DNA of 64,000 bases, from NCBI RefSeq assembly GCF_003432065.1, contig NZ_QWDE01000001.1:1550001-1614000 (forward strand), in the 5' to 3' direction. This document shows, piece by piece, positions 16,118 to 24,949 of the stretch. The notes under the pieces were generated by a model. That model saw nothing but the letters and a program-made list of their open reading frames with translations, was not told where the DNA came from and made no database searches. Numbering within the stretch: the stretch's first letter is position 1; every line of letters begins with the position of its first letter. The DNA comes from Mucilaginibacter terrenus. GTDB taxonomy: Bacteria; Bacteroidota; Bacteroidia; Sphingobacteriales; Sphingobacteriaceae. The position numbers and the translations under genes are program-made.

Positions 16118-17479
16118 ATGGACAAATATTTACAAGCAAAGTATAATGTAGCAGCGCCGCGTTATACCAGCTATCCAACTATGCCCTACTGGGACACTGA
16201 TCATTTCTCTGTGGCACGATGGGAGGATTCGGTAAAGAGCTCGTTCTTTCAAACTAACGAAAAAGATGGTATCAGCCTGTACGTGCATTTGCCATTTTGC
16301 GAAAGCCTGTGCACCTATTGCGGCTGCAACACCCGTATTACCAAAAACCATAATGTAGAAGAACCGTATATAAACGCTGTACTTAAGGAATGGAACATGT
16401 ACCGCTCTTTAATGGATACCGCTCCGGTACTACGCGAACTTCATTTGGGTGGTGGTACACCAACCTTTTTTAGTCCTGCTAACCTGCAAAAGCTAATCAC
16501 TGGACTATTAAGTTGGGTAAACATTCACCCCGATGCGGAATTTAGTTTCGAGGCACATCCGGGTAATACAACTGCAGAGCATCTTCAGACTTTATTTGAC
16601 CTTGGCTTCAGGCGCCTGAGCCTTGGCATACAAGACTTTGATCCTGCCGTGCAGTTGATCATCAACCGTCATCAAACGCTGAAGCAGGTACGTAATGTTA
16701 CCTACACAGCACGAAAAATTGGTTACACTTCGGTGAACTATGATCTCATCTACGGCTTACCGCTACAAACAACAGACAGCCTGGTGAAAACAATGCACCT
16801 GGTAAGTGAACTGGTGCCAGACAGAATAGCTTTTTACAGTTACGCTCATGTACCCTGGATAAAACCCGGCCAGCGCAAATTTACAGAAGCAGATCTGCCA
16901 GACGCACCAACAAAGGTTAAGCTTTATGATATTGGCCGCAGCCTTTTAAAAAACTACGGCTATGTTGAAGTTGGCATGGATCACTTTGCGTTGCCTGACG
17001 ACCAGCTGGTTGCCGCTGAAAAAACAGGTGATTTGCACCGTAACTTTATGGGCTATACGCATCAGCATACTCAATTGCTTATAGGTTTGGGCGTATCGGC
17101 AATAAGTGACAGTTGGTACGCATTTGCTCAAAATGAAAAAAAGCTTGAGGACTACATCAATACCATTGAACTTGGTGCGCTGCCAATATTTAAAGGCCAT
17201 TTATTAACCGGTGAAGACATTGTTATCCGCAAGCATATTTTAGAGATAATGTGCACCGGTAAAACCACCTGGAACTACCACAACGAGCCATTTGAAGGCT
17301 TGCTTAAAGGCATCGAACGTTTAGAGCCGCTTGCGGAAGACGGCTTGATAGATTTATGCTCCTGGGGGCTGCAGGTAACAAACCCCGGCAAACGGTACCT
17401 GCGCAACATTTGCATGGCGCTTGATAGCAGGCTGTGGAACGACAAACCCGCTACACAGCTATTTAGTATGGCTATTTAA
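16118..17479 (+). CDS. hemN: Oxygen-independent coproporphyrinogen III oxidase (radical SAM)
   Basis: A 453-aa radical SAM enzyme that decarboxylates coproporphyrinogen III to protoporphyrinogen IX without oxygen. The [4Fe-4S] motif is C61-x3-C65-x2-C68-x-C70 in HLPFCESLCTYCGC, the same spacing as characterised HemN. The N-terminal YNVAAPRYTSYPT and the GGGTPTFF and GIQDFD motifs separate it from HemW. ATG at 16118 gives the standard length; a longer frame would overlap the dehydrogenase gene. Placement in an operon behind an FNR-type site matches the need for this enzyme when oxygen is low and heme is needed for cbb3 oxidase. Confidence 0.95.
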   Translation: MDKYLQAKYNVAAPRYTSYPTMPYWDTDHFSVARWEDSVKSSFFQTNEKDGISLYVHLPFCESLCTYCGCNTRITKNHNVEEPYINAVLKEWNMYRSLMDTAPVLRELHLGGGTPTFFSPANLQKLITGLLSWVNIHPDAEFSFEAHPGNTTAEHLQTLFDLGFRRLSLGIQDFDPAVQLIINRHQTLKQVRNVTYTARKIGYTSVNYDLIYGLPLQTTDSLVKTMHLVSELVPDRIAFYSYAHVPWIKPGQRKFTEADLPDAPTKVKLYDIGRSLLKNYGYVEVGMDHFALPDDQLVAAEKTGDLHRNFMGYTHQHTQLLIGLGVSAISDSWYAFAQNEKKLEDYINTIELGALPIFKGHLLTGEDIVIRKHILEIMCTGKTTWNYHNEPFEGLLKGIERLEPLAEDGLIDLCSWGLQVTNPGKRYLRNICMALDSRLWNDKPATQLFSMAI

Positions 17480-17484
17480 GACAT

Positions 17485-17516
17485 AAAAAAGGCTCCTGAT
17501 TAGGAGCCTTTTTTGT
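17485..17516. terminator. Bidirectional rho-independent terminator
   Basis: A 13-base stem AAAAAAGGCTCCT / AGGAGCCTTTTTT with a four-base loop lies between the convergent hemN and alcohol dehydrogenase genes. The A and T runs make it usable on both strands. Confidence 0.85.
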
Positions 17517-17532
17517 TGAGAACACCTGGTAA

Positions 17533-18567
17533 TTATGGTGTTCCTATCTCCAGTACTATCCGGCCATTAATGTCGCCGCTGCGCATCATATCGAATACGT
17601 GATTGATATCTTCCAGCTTTGCTGTATGGATAGCAGCTTTAACTTTCCCTTCCACTGCAAAAGCAACGGCTTCCTGCATATCCTTACGGGTTCCAACAAT
17701 AGAACCACGAACAGTGTAACGGTTTAGTACGGTTTCAAAAATCGGCAGATCAAAACTGCCTTTTGGCAGGCCAACCAAAGCTATTGTACCCATTCGCCTC
17801 AACATTCCTATTCCCTGCTCAAAAGCTATCGGCGAAACCGCAGTAACCAGCACACCATGCATACCGCTTGTCGCACTCTTGATTGCAGTTGCGGGGTCCT
17901 GATTAAGAGCGTTAACGGTTATCTCTGCCCCTAATCGTTTAGCTAGCTCCAGCTTGTCGTCGGCTACGTCAATAGCAGCAACATGCATGCCCATGGCTTT
18001 TGCATACTGCACCGCAAGGTGGCCAAGCCCTCCAATACCCGATATGGCCACCCACTCACCAGGTTTTACCTCCGTCTCCTTCAATCCTTTGTAAACGGTT
18101 ACTCCGGCGCAAATTATAGGAGCCATTTCTGCAAAGTATATTCCTGCCGGTAATTGCGCTACATACCTGGCATCAGCTACAACGTACTCGGCAAAACCAC
18201 CGTTTACGCTATACCCGCCATTTTTTTGTTCTCCGCAAAGGGTTTCCCATCCTGTAATGCAATATTCGCAACACCCGCAGGCACTGTGTAGCCACGGAGC
18301 GCCTACAATGTCGCCAATCTTTACGCGCTCAACGCCAGGCCCTAAGGCTACCACATAGCCAATTGCCTCATGACCGGGAATTAGCGGCAACTGTGGTTTT
18401 ACAGGCCAGTCGCCGTTAGCAGCATGCAGGTCTGTGTGGCATACGCCGCAAGCTATTACCTTTACCAATATTTGGTTTTGCGCAGGGCTGGGTACAGGCA
18501 CGTCTTTAATCAAAAGCGGCTGTCCAAACTCTTGAACAACCGCCGCTCTCATCATTTTTGGTATCAT
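17533..18567 (-). CDS. Zinc-dependent alcohol dehydrogenase, AdhP type
   Basis: A 344-aa medium-chain dehydrogenase. Catalytic zinc ligands appear in CGVCHTDLHA and PGHEAIG; the structural zinc lobe is CGCCEYCITGWETLC; the NAD site is GIGGLGHLAVQYAKA. It matches propanol-preferring AdhP-like enzymes that interconvert primary alcohols and aldehydes. It follows the small membrane protein gene with one base between. As the last gene of the minus-strand run downstream of the cco cluster, it may belong to the low-oxygen response, either by read-through or from the promoter before 18913. Confidence 0.92.
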   Translation of the reverse strand: MIPKMMRAAVVQEFGQPLLIKDVPVPSPAQNQILVKVIACGVCHTDLHAANGDWPVKPQLPLIPGHEAIGYVVALGPGVERVKIGDIVGAPWLHSACGCCEYCITGWETLCGEQKNGGYSVNGGFAEYVVADARYVAQLPAGIYFAEMAPIICAGVTVYKGLKETEVKPGEWVAISGIGGLGHLAVQYAKAMGMHVAAIDVADDKLELAKRLGAEITVNALNQDPATAIKSATSGMHGVLVTAVSPIAFEQGIGMLRRMGTIALVGLPKGSFDLPIFETVLNRYTVRGSIVGTRKDMQEAVAFAVEGKVKAAIHTAKLEDINHVFDMMRSGDINGRIVLEIGTP

Positions 18568-18568
18568 A

Positions 18569-18913
18569 TCAGATAATAAAGGTGATAATCATTAACAAAT
18601 GGACAATTATACTAAAGGCAAAAAGGCCCAGCATTGCGCGGATACCTGCGCCACCCATACCAGCTATAATATTTGAGAAGAACAGTCCAAGAGTTACAGC
18701 AAGAATAAAGATTGGTGCGTGAAAGTAATACAATAGAACTGCAGGCACGGGCAAAAACAATACGCCTTGCGCAATTAGAGATACCATAAACCAAAGGGTA
18801 CGGTTCGCAGCTTGTTTATCTGCCCAGGCGGTTATTTTGCTTATTAAGCTTGGGTTGGTGTTGGTTAAAGAGACATCGCTCCATTGAGCAGTGGTATTTG
18901 TTAAAGTTGCCAT
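18569..18913 (-). CDS. Uncharacterised 114-aa membrane protein
   Basis: The N-terminal 35 residues are polar (MATLTNTTAQWSD), then three hydrophobic helices fill the rest (WFMVSLIAQGVLF, FILAVTLGLFFSNIIAG, LFAFSIIVHLLMIITFII). I recognise no family. ATG at 18913 is chosen over the upstream in-frame ATG at 18979 because it begins a more natural N-terminus. A nine-base perfect inverted repeat spans that ATG and its leader. The gene is one base from the alcohol dehydrogenase start, so they are co-transcribed. Confidence 0.7.
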   Translation of the reverse strand: MATLTNTTAQWSDVSLTNTNPSLISKITAWADKQAANRTLWFMVSLIAQGVLFLPVPAVLLYYFHAPIFILAVTLGLFFSNIIAGMGGAGIRAMLGLFAFSIIVHLLMIITFII

Positions 18914-18950
18914 ATCAATTATTTTTATACCACAAAAGTGCATTGATATG
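18911..18950 (-). promoter_or_regulatory. Inverted repeat covering a start codon
   Basis: CATATCAAT (18911-18919) and ATTGATATG (18942-18950) are perfect complements separated by 22 bases. The inner half contains the ATG of the 114-aa protein, so a hairpin in the transcript would hide the start codon. It could instead be a protein-binding operator. Confidence 0.4.
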
Positions 18951-19006
18951 GCCGCCCGGGACATGACCGAAAGCGGCAAAAAAGGTGACCTTCAGCACAT
19001 TTTTAC

Positions 19007-19690
19007 TTAATGACAAACGCTTGCCCCTGAAGCTTTAATTAGCGGACTGAGGTACGGTAAATCCAAACCCGCTCCGCGCAAAATAAACCAGCAACCCAGC
19101 ACAATCATTAAATAGGGCATTGCGAAGTTTATACGGCGACGCACCAGCGGACCAAGCAGTTTAAAACTTAATGCTGCAGTAAGCATTAACGGAACCGTAC
19201 CTATGCCAAACCAAAACATAAATGTTGCGGCTTCTGCTGCGGAGCTAGTATTGAGCGCACCAAACAGCGCAACATATACAAAGCCGCACGGTAGAAGGCC
19301 ATTAAGCATGCCCAAAGCAAAGTGCCCTGCATGATGTTTAAGAGCAAAATTAATGAGTTTATAAAAAGGTAACGACTGGCTAATATTTAGTTTATTGTTT
19401 TTGTACTTAAGTACTCTAACCAGCCCCACAGCAATTATAACAATCCCACTTGTAACGCTAATCATCTGCTGCGCTCCGGCCAGCCAAAGCAGTTTACCAA
19501 GGTAACCGAGCAGAAGCCCTAAAGTTGCATAAGTTAAAACGCGTCCCAGATTATAAAGCAATTTATCAGCAACTATTGAAAGCCAACTCTTTTGTAGCGA
19601 AGGGATGCTGAAGGCTAGCGGACCACACATGCCAACGCAATGTACGCTACCAAGCAAACCTATAAAAAATGCTACCTGGTTATTGCCCAT
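19007..19690 (-). CDS. TauE/SafE- or UreH-like membrane protein of the cco cluster
   Basis: A 227-aa protein with six membrane segments. It starts with FFIGLLGSVHCVGMCGPLAF, the Cys-containing signature of the UreH/TauE-like (DsbD-TM-like) family found after ccoH in many Bacteroidota and Proteobacteria. A second half with GMLNGLLPCGFVYVAL repeats a Pro-Cys motif. The position suggests a role in metal or thiol handling during oxidase assembly; the name sulfite exporter is only a family label. The start overlaps the end of ccoH by 11 bases. Confidence 0.82.
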   Translation of the reverse strand: MGNNQVAFFIGLLGSVHCVGMCGPLAFSIPSLQKSWLSIVADKLLYNLGRVLTYATLGLLLGYLGKLLWLAGAQQMISVTSGIVIIAVGLVRVLKYKNNKLNISQSLPFYKLINFALKHHAGHFALGMLNGLLPCGFVYVALFGALNTSSAAEAATFMFWFGIGTVPLMLTAALSFKLLGPLVRRRINFAMPYLMIVLGCWFILRGAGLDLPYLSPLIKASGASVCH

Positions 19691-20108
19691 GTATATTAAT
19701 ATCTTGTTTATACAAATACTGGTGCGCGCCGCTTTTCCAGTTGATCGTTACGTTCCATTTGCCGTTCGTGAGCCCCCCTTTAGGTAAAGCCATAGAAACA
19801 TCACCATTTGTTTCGACCCGATAGATTTTGTCTCTGTTTTGGCTGGCGGGATCTATAAATCTAACTGTACCCGTTGCCGGCGCAGTAAACCGGATCATGA
19901 TATTTTCAGCATTTACACTCATCAGCGGTTGTGCCTTATCGATTATCACTTGCCGTTCTTTTTTAAAATCACTGTTAAAAGTTAAGCCTTTCTCATAGTA
20001 CTCACGGTCATAGTCGTCCGCTGGTAGTTTAAACATGTAACAGCTCATGCCCACAATAAAACTCATAAAGAGCAGCATGCCGATAACTAATCCTTTTCCC
20101 CAGTTCAT
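19680..20108 (-). CDS. ccoH: CcoH (FixH) assembly factor of cbb3 oxidase
   Basis: A 142-aa single-pass membrane protein: N-terminal helix (about residues 5-28, LVIGMLLFMSFIVGMSCYMF), the FixH-type segment DDYDREYYEKGLTF, and a periplasmic beta domain ending NGKWNVTINWKSGAHQYLYK. CcoH binds the CcoN-CcoP assembly intermediate and stabilises the complex. It begins 11 bases after ccoG and overlaps the next gene. The short protein at 29309 resembles its periplasmic domain. Confidence 0.9.
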   Translation of the reverse strand: MNWGKGLVIGMLLFMSFIVGMSCYMFKLPADDYDREYYEKGLTFNSDFKKERQVIIDKAQPLMSVNAENIMIRFTAPATGTVRFIDPASQNRDKIYRVETNGDVSMALPKGGLTNGKWNVTINWKSGAHQYLYKQDINIHGQ

Positions 20109-20119
20109 AGTGTTGTTTA

Positions 20120-21490
20120 TTAGTCGTTTACAGGTCCTATAAAGGAAGTACTTTTGGTTTCCAGCACTTTGTTGCCAGTTAGCAACTGTAGCGTTACCGT
20201 GGTTTTAGGCGATTGAATAGCAGCCGCGGGCATCATTACAAAGAACACCACCTTTAGCGAACTTCCTTTTTCAATTACAGCCGGCGCCTGAATATATTTT
20301 ATCTTAACTGCCGGGTCTGTAGGTTTAATAATTATCCTTTTTGGCTGGTTAGATTTATTGATGATCTCGGCGTTGTATATATTGCTAATATAGCCTCCCG
20401 GCTGCTCCTGGTATAGCATGCCTGCGCCACGCATAACTGTCATGTCAACCTCGCTGCGGCTAAATACGAAATAGCCCATCACACACATAAGCACTAACAT
20501 AATGGCGCTGTACCCTGCCATTCGCCACGTAAAAGCTGGCTTCTGATTGTTTACAATCATATTCTCCGAATAGTAACCTATTAGGGCAGGAGGCTTGTTT
20601 ATCTTATCCATAACATAGTTACAGGCATCAATACAAGCAGTGCAGTTTATACACTCTAACTGGGTACCTTTCCGGATATCGATACCGGTTGGGCAAACAG
20701 CAACGCATAGGTTGCAGTCTACACAGTCACCTTTTGGATTGTCGGCGCTATCTTTCTTTAGTTTACCACGTGGCTCTCCCCTAACTTCATTATACGCTAC
20801 TACGACCGTATCCTTATCTATTAACACCCCTTGTAGGCGGCCATAAGGGCATATAACGGTGCAAACAAGCTCGCGCACCTGGCTATATACCAGGTAAAAG
20901 ACCACTGTGAAAATCCATATGCTTATAAAGCCAACCACATGGGCGTTAACCGGCTCGGTTATTATCTTGACCAGGTTTTCACTACCAATAACGTAAGCGA
21001 GGAATGTATTGGCTATAAGGAATGAAAGCAGAATAAATATTAAATGCTTAGCTCCTTTTTTTAGGATCTTCTCGTTCGTCCATTCGCTCGCATCAAGCTT
21101 GCGGCGTTTGTTGGCATCACCCTCAATCCATATCTCAATCCTGCGAAAAACCATTTCCATAAAAATGGTTTGCGGGCATATCCATCCGCAGAATATCCTG
21201 CCAAAAGCAATAGTGAACAGCGTAACAAATACTACAAATATCAGTGTTGCTATCACAAACAAGAAGATGTCCTGCGGCCAAAACACCTGTCCAAGAATAA
21301 CAAATTTGCGCTCTATAACATTCAGCAACAGAAAGGGCTGTCCACCGATCCTTAAAAGCGGCCCTGCAAAAAAGACCAGCAAATACACATAACTAACAGC
21401 AGCCCGCCATTTGTACAACTGTCCTTTACGCAGTGCCGGATACAGCCATCTCCTTTTCTCTACGCCAGCATCACTTATGACTGTATCCAT
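20120..21490 (-). CDS. ccoG: CcoG (FixG/RdxA) Fe-S membrane protein for cbb3 oxidase assembly
   Basis: A 456-aa polytopic protein with two ferredoxin-type [4Fe-4S] motifs in CVDCNLCVAVCPTG and CINCTACIDACNY. The N-terminal motif FCGWICPQTIFME and VICPYGRLQGV are typical of CcoG. The C-terminal third is an Ig-like periplasmic domain. CcoG reduces copper for insertion into the CcoN active site. It starts six bases after ccoP in a tight operon. Confidence 0.95.
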   Translation of the reverse strand: MDTVISDAGVEKRRWLYPALRKGQLYKWRAAVSYVYLLVFFAGPLLRIGGQPFLLLNVIERKFVILGQVFWPQDIFLFVIATLIFVVFVTLFTIAFGRIFCGWICPQTIFMEMVFRRIEIWIEGDANKRRKLDASEWTNEKILKKGAKHLIFILLSFLIANTFLAYVIGSENLVKIITEPVNAHVVGFISIWIFTVVFYLVYSQVRELVCTVICPYGRLQGVLIDKDTVVVAYNEVRGEPRGKLKKDSADNPKGDCVDCNLCVAVCPTGIDIRKGTQLECINCTACIDACNYVMDKINKPPALIGYYSENMIVNNQKPAFTWRMAGYSAIMLVLMCVMGYFVFSRSEVDMTVMRGAGMLYQEQPGGYISNIYNAEIINKSNQPKRIIIKPTDPAVKIKYIQAPAVIEKGSSLKVVFFVMMPAAAIQSPKTTVTLQLLTGNKVLETKSTSFIGPVND

Positions 21491-21496
21491 AACGTT

Positions 21497-22387
21497 TTAT
21501 TTCTTAGCAACTAATTTTTCTGCAACCTCTTTCTCGCCCTGCGGCTCTTTAGCACCAGCAGGGTGTGTACCCTTTAAGGACAGGATATAGTTGGCTACAT
21601 CTGCAATTTGCTTAGGTGAGAGCTGTTTTTCCCAGGTTGGCATACCTTTAGCCAACACGCCATATTTGATCGTTTTAAATACATCTGAAATTTTGTTGCC
21701 ATGCAGCCAGTATTCATCTGTAAGGTTAGGGCCAACAACACCTTGCCCATTGTCGCCATGGCAAGGAGCGCAGCTTTGCTTAAACACGCCCTTTCCCCCG
21801 GCTAATACGCTTGGGTCTGTACTAACCTTCACAGTACTTTCATCTACACGGTTTGCGGCCTTACTCAAGTAAATCTTTTTCTCAATCTCAGCCTGCACAA
21901 TTTCCGTCTTGTACTCTGCATATTGCGATTGGCCAAGGTCAAACACATGATAGATAAGTAAATAGGCTACTGCAAAAACTATGGTACTGTAAAATAGATA
22001 CATGAACCATGCAGGCGTTGGGTTATTTAACTCCTGTATACCATCATATTCATGCGGTATGAGCAAGCTTTTCTCTTCCGATAAAGGTTTAAGAGACAGC
22101 AGTTTGTTCCATACCTCACCTTTCGGCTTCTTTTCTTTTCTCGCTGGTTGTAGTTCAGCTTCTATTTGCTGAGAGGTGTAGCCCTGAGATTTTAAAACTA
22201 CGCGGGTAAGTACTTTGAAGGTGCGTAGCAAAACCAGCATAACTCCCAAAAACAACAGCAGCATGGTTACAATGGCACCATAGCCAATGTAATTTTTCAT
22301 TTCATCAGACAACATGCCATCGCCCTGGGCAAAGCTTTGCTGCGCTGCTATTACAATTGTTGTTGTGATAAATAGCCGTCTTTTCAT
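21497..22387 (-). CDS. ccoP: CcoP, c-type cytochrome subunit of cbb3 oxidase with one visible heme site
   Basis: A 296-aa protein. A hydrophobic N-terminal segment, a second helix (about 33-55), a third helix (about 130-150, WFMYLFYSTIVFAVAYLLIYH) and a C-terminal cytochrome c domain follow. Only one heme motif, C206-x-x-C209-H210 in SCAPCHGDNGQG, is present, while proteobacterial CcoP has two. The axial Met is probably in AKGMPTWE. The start overlaps the ccoQ stop by four bases (ATGA). Confidence 0.92.
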   Translation of the reverse strand: MKRRLFITTTIVIAAQQSFAQGDGMLSDEMKNYIGYGAIVTMLLLFLGVMLVLLRTFKVLTRVVLKSQGYTSQQIEAELQPARKEKKPKGEVWNKLLSLKPLSEEKSLLIPHEYDGIQELNNPTPAWFMYLFYSTIVFAVAYLLIYHVFDLGQSQYAEYKTEIVQAEIEKKIYLSKAANRVDESTVKVSTDPSVLAGGKGVFKQSCAPCHGDNGQGVVGPNLTDEYWLHGNKISDVFKTIKYGVLAKGMPTWEKQLSPKQIADVANYILSLKGTHPAGAKEPQGEKEVAEKLVAKK

Positions 22388-22575
22388 TGTAAAGCTTTTT
22401 CTGATGAATGGATATCGCTATCACTAAGTGGAAGCTCGCTCATGTGCTCTACATGGCTTTTGCCCAACTTGAATAGTATTATAGCTACTACAATAAAAAA
22501 TATCAAAAATATGCCCAGCGAACTAAGCAGGTAAACCTGGTGCCCGTTTATGTTCTCGGTAAATTGTTTAAACAT
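22384..22575 (-). CDS. ccoQ: CcoQ, small membrane subunit of cbb3 oxidase
   Basis: A 63-aa protein with a single membrane helix (about residues 15-37, LLSSLGIFLIFFIVVAIILF) and a charged cytoplasmic tail ending HSSEKALQ. Small size, location between ccoNO and ccoP, and the four-base overlap with ccoP support the call. The sequence itself is poorly conserved in the family. Confidence 0.85.
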   Translation of the reverse strand: MFKQFTENINGHQVYLLSSLGIFLIFFIVVAIILFKLGKSHVEHMSELPLSDSDIHSSEKALQ

Positions 22576-22580
22576 GATTG

Positions 22581-24704
22581 TTATTTGTTGGCGGTTTTAT
22601 TTGCTTTAATATCAGTACCCAATCTTTGCAGATAAGCAATAACGGCGATGATCTCTTTATCACTTTTTACTTTGATCTTATCTTTCGACAGGCTTTGCGC
22701 TATTTCTTCGGCTTGTTTATTCAACTCGTAATTAGCCTTGTTTTCATAACCTGTAGCGTATGGTACACCCAAAGTGCGCATAGCGTTAATTTTGGTACGG
22801 GTGGTGGTAGTATCTAACTTTTGGGTTAACAACCAATCGTAGTTTGGCATTATGCTTCCCGGCGACATCAGTCGAGGATCCATCATGTGATTATAATGCC
22901 ATGCGTTCCCATACTTTTGACCTTCCCGGGCCAGATCGGGTCCGGTACGTTTAGATCCCCAGAGGAATGGGTGATCATAAACGAACTCTCCGGCTTTACT
23001 GTACTCGCCATAACGTTCAGTTTCTGACCGGAAGGGCCTTACTGTTTGTGAATGGCAGTTTGAACAGCCTTCGCGTATGTAAATATCTCTACCCTGTAAC
23101 TCAAGCGGAGTGTAAGGTTTAACGCTGGCTATTGTAGGCACGTTTGATGAAATAGTCATGGTCGGCATTAATTCTATTACGGTGCCTATCAAGATCACTA
23201 TAAGTGCACCAACCATTAGCTGTATAGGCCTTCTTTCGAGTTTACGGTGCCAGCCGCTTTCGGTTAGTTCGTTTAGAGGTTCTAACGGCATAGCTTCAGT
23301 TGCTTCATCAGCTACCAGTTTTCCCTGCTTCATAGTGCGGGCTATGTTATAAGCCATCACAATTACGCCCAACAGGTAAAACGTACCGCCGATTGAACGC
23401 ATTACATGCATCGGAATAATACGCAATGTTGTTTCCAAAAAGTTTGGATACTTCAGCATGCCCTCGGCGGTAAACTCTTTAAGCATAAGTCCTTGCGTAA
23501 AGCCAGCCCAATACATGGGTATAGCGTAAAACAGTATACCCAGTGTACCAATCCAAAAGTGGAACGACGCGAGTTTTTTAGAATAAAGCTCAGTTTTATA
23601 AATGCGTGGTATCAGCCAGTAGAGTATAGCAAACGTCAGGAATCCATTCCAACCGAGCGCGCCAACGTGTACGTGGGCTACAATCCAGTCGGTAAAGTGT
23701 GCTAGCCCATTTATTTGTTTAAGGGAGAGCATCGGGCCTTCAAACGTGGCCATGCCATAGGCGGTTAAACCAACTACCATAAACTTAAGCACTACATCGT
23801 CACGCACCTTGTCCCATGCGCCGCGCAGCGTTAGCAAACCGTTAATCATACCACCCCAGCTTGGCGCTATCAGCATGATAGAAAATACTATCCCTAATGA
23901 CTGTGCCCAACCAGGTAAGGTGGTATATAACAAGTGATGCGGTCCGGCCCAGATATAGATAAATATCAATGCCCAAAAATGCAGGATGCTGAGTTTATAC
24001 GAATAGATAGGGCGATTAGCCATTTTGGGCAAAAAGTAGTACATCATGCCCAGGTATGGGGTTGTAAGGAAAAATGCAACCGCATTGTGCCCATACCACC
24101 ACTGCACCAGTGCGTCCTGAACACCGGCATAAACCATATAGCTTTTAAATGCAGATACCGGCAACTCAAATGAGTTAACAATGTGCAGCACGGCAATAGT
24201 TACAAATGTGGCGATGTAGAACCAAATGGCTACGTACAGGTGCCTTTCGCGGCGCTTGAAAATGGTTCCAAACATATTAACGCCGAACACTACCCATATA
24301 ATCGTAATAGCAATATCTATTGGCCACTCCAGTTCGGCATACTCATGTGATGTGGTAAGTCCTAACGGTAGTGTAATAACTGCCGATACGATGATAAGCT
24401 GCCATCCCCAGAAATGTAAATTGCTTAGAAATGTGTTGAACATGCGGGCCTTTAGCAGGCGTTGCAGTGAATAGTATACGCCCATAAATATGGCGTTGCC
24501 AACAAAAGCAAATATCACCGCGTTGGTGTGCAGCGGGCGTATACGGCCAAAGGTGGTGTACTGGTTGCCCATATTCATGCCGGGCTTAAATAATTGGATT
24601 GCCGCAATAAGTCCAACTGTCATTCCGATAATGCCCCATACAATGGTGGCAATACCAAAATTCCTGACGATCTTGTTATCATAGTAAAATTTTTCGGGCT
24701 GCAT
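22581..24704 (-). CDS. ccoN: Fused CcoN-CcoO subunit of cbb3-type cytochrome c oxidase
   Basis: A 707-aa fusion. The CcoN part (residues 1 to about 480) has twelve membrane helices and the heme b, heme b3 and CuB histidines in PLHTNAVIF, WWYGHNAVAFF, GPHHLLYT and VAHVHVGALGWNG. The CcoO part follows, with a membrane helix near 495 (LMVGALIVILIGTVIEL) and a heme c site C547-S-N-C550-H551, and MPNYDWL holding the axial Met. The fusion is the standard form in Bacteroidota. It is the high-affinity terminal oxidase core that reduces O2 at low concentration. An FNR-type site lies 74-87 bases upstream. Confidence 0.97.
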   Translation of the reverse strand: MQPEKFYYDNKIVRNFGIATIVWGIIGMTVGLIAAIQLFKPGMNMGNQYTTFGRIRPLHTNAVIFAFVGNAIFMGVYYSLQRLLKARMFNTFLSNLHFWGWQLIIVSAVITLPLGLTTSHEYAELEWPIDIAITIIWVVFGVNMFGTIFKRRERHLYVAIWFYIATFVTIAVLHIVNSFELPVSAFKSYMVYAGVQDALVQWWYGHNAVAFFLTTPYLGMMYYFLPKMANRPIYSYKLSILHFWALIFIYIWAGPHHLLYTTLPGWAQSLGIVFSIMLIAPSWGGMINGLLTLRGAWDKVRDDVVLKFMVVGLTAYGMATFEGPMLSLKQINGLAHFTDWIVAHVHVGALGWNGFLTFAILYWLIPRIYKTELYSKKLASFHFWIGTLGILFYAIPMYWAGFTQGLMLKEFTAEGMLKYPNFLETTLRIIPMHVMRSIGGTFYLLGVIVMAYNIARTMKQGKLVADEATEAMPLEPLNELTESGWHRKLERRPIQLMVGALIVILIGTVIELMPTMTISSNVPTIASVKPYTPLELQGRDIYIREGCSNCHSQTVRPFRSETERYGEYSKAGEFVYDHPFLWGSKRTGPDLAREGQKYGNAWHYNHMMDPRLMSPGSIMPNYDWLLTQKLDTTTTRTKINAMRTLGVPYATGYENKANYELNKQAEEIAQSLSKDKIKVKSDKEIIAVIAYLQRLGTDIKANKTANK

Positions 24705-24725
24705 AGTGTTGTTTAAATGATGTTG

Positions 24726-24733
24726 TAAAAGTA
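24726..24733 (-). promoter_or_regulatory. Bacteroidota-type -7 element for ccoNO
   Basis: On the minus strand this reads TACTTTTA, one base from TAnnTTTG. The start of transcription would be near 24722, about 62 bases from the centre of the FNR-type site at 24778-24791, the same spacing as seen in front of the lactate dehydrogenase gene. Confidence 0.45.
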
Positions 24734-24777
24734 TTTTAAGCCAGGCAGGCTAAGAATGATGCTAATTGCAAGAAAGA

Positions 24778-24791
24778 GTGATGGCCGTCAC
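24778..24791. promoter_or_regulatory. FNR/FixK-type site upstream of ccoNO
   Basis: GTGAT-GGCC-GTCAC contains AGTGA/TCACT arms (24777-24792) with the TGA-N6-TCA layout. It overlaps the ccoS stop codon, so ccoNO has its own regulated promoter inside the cluster in addition to any read-through from ccoI. Confidence 0.6.
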
Positions 24792-24949
24792 TTTTTGTCG
24801 TTAGTATCCGGTTCGTCGTCAATCAGTATGCGCACTGATGGGGTATACAGATCATCATTTTGCCCGGTACGCTGCGACCAGAAAAAGGCCAGCAAGAATG
24901 CTAGTGCCAGTACTACACTGCAACCAATTAGAAAGTAAATTATGCTCAT
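24788..24949 (-). CDS. ccoS: CcoS (FixS), small cbb3 oxidase maturation protein
   Basis: A 53-codon ORF starting MSIIYFLIGCSVVLALAFLL with one membrane helix (residues 3-24), FFWS, and an acidic tail ending DDEPDTNDKK. This is the CcoS pattern. The ATG shares one base with the ccoI stop (TAATG). CcoS is needed for cofactor insertion into CcoN. At 53 residues it falls below many gene-calling cut-offs. Confidence 0.92.
   Translation of the reverse strand: MSIIYFLIGCSVVLALAFLLAFFWSQRTGQNDDLYTPSVRILIDDEPDTNDKK

Noticed and set aside
18911..18950. ATCAAT/ATTGAT repeat as an FNR box
   Set aside because: The half-sites point the wrong way and are 22 bases apart, not four.
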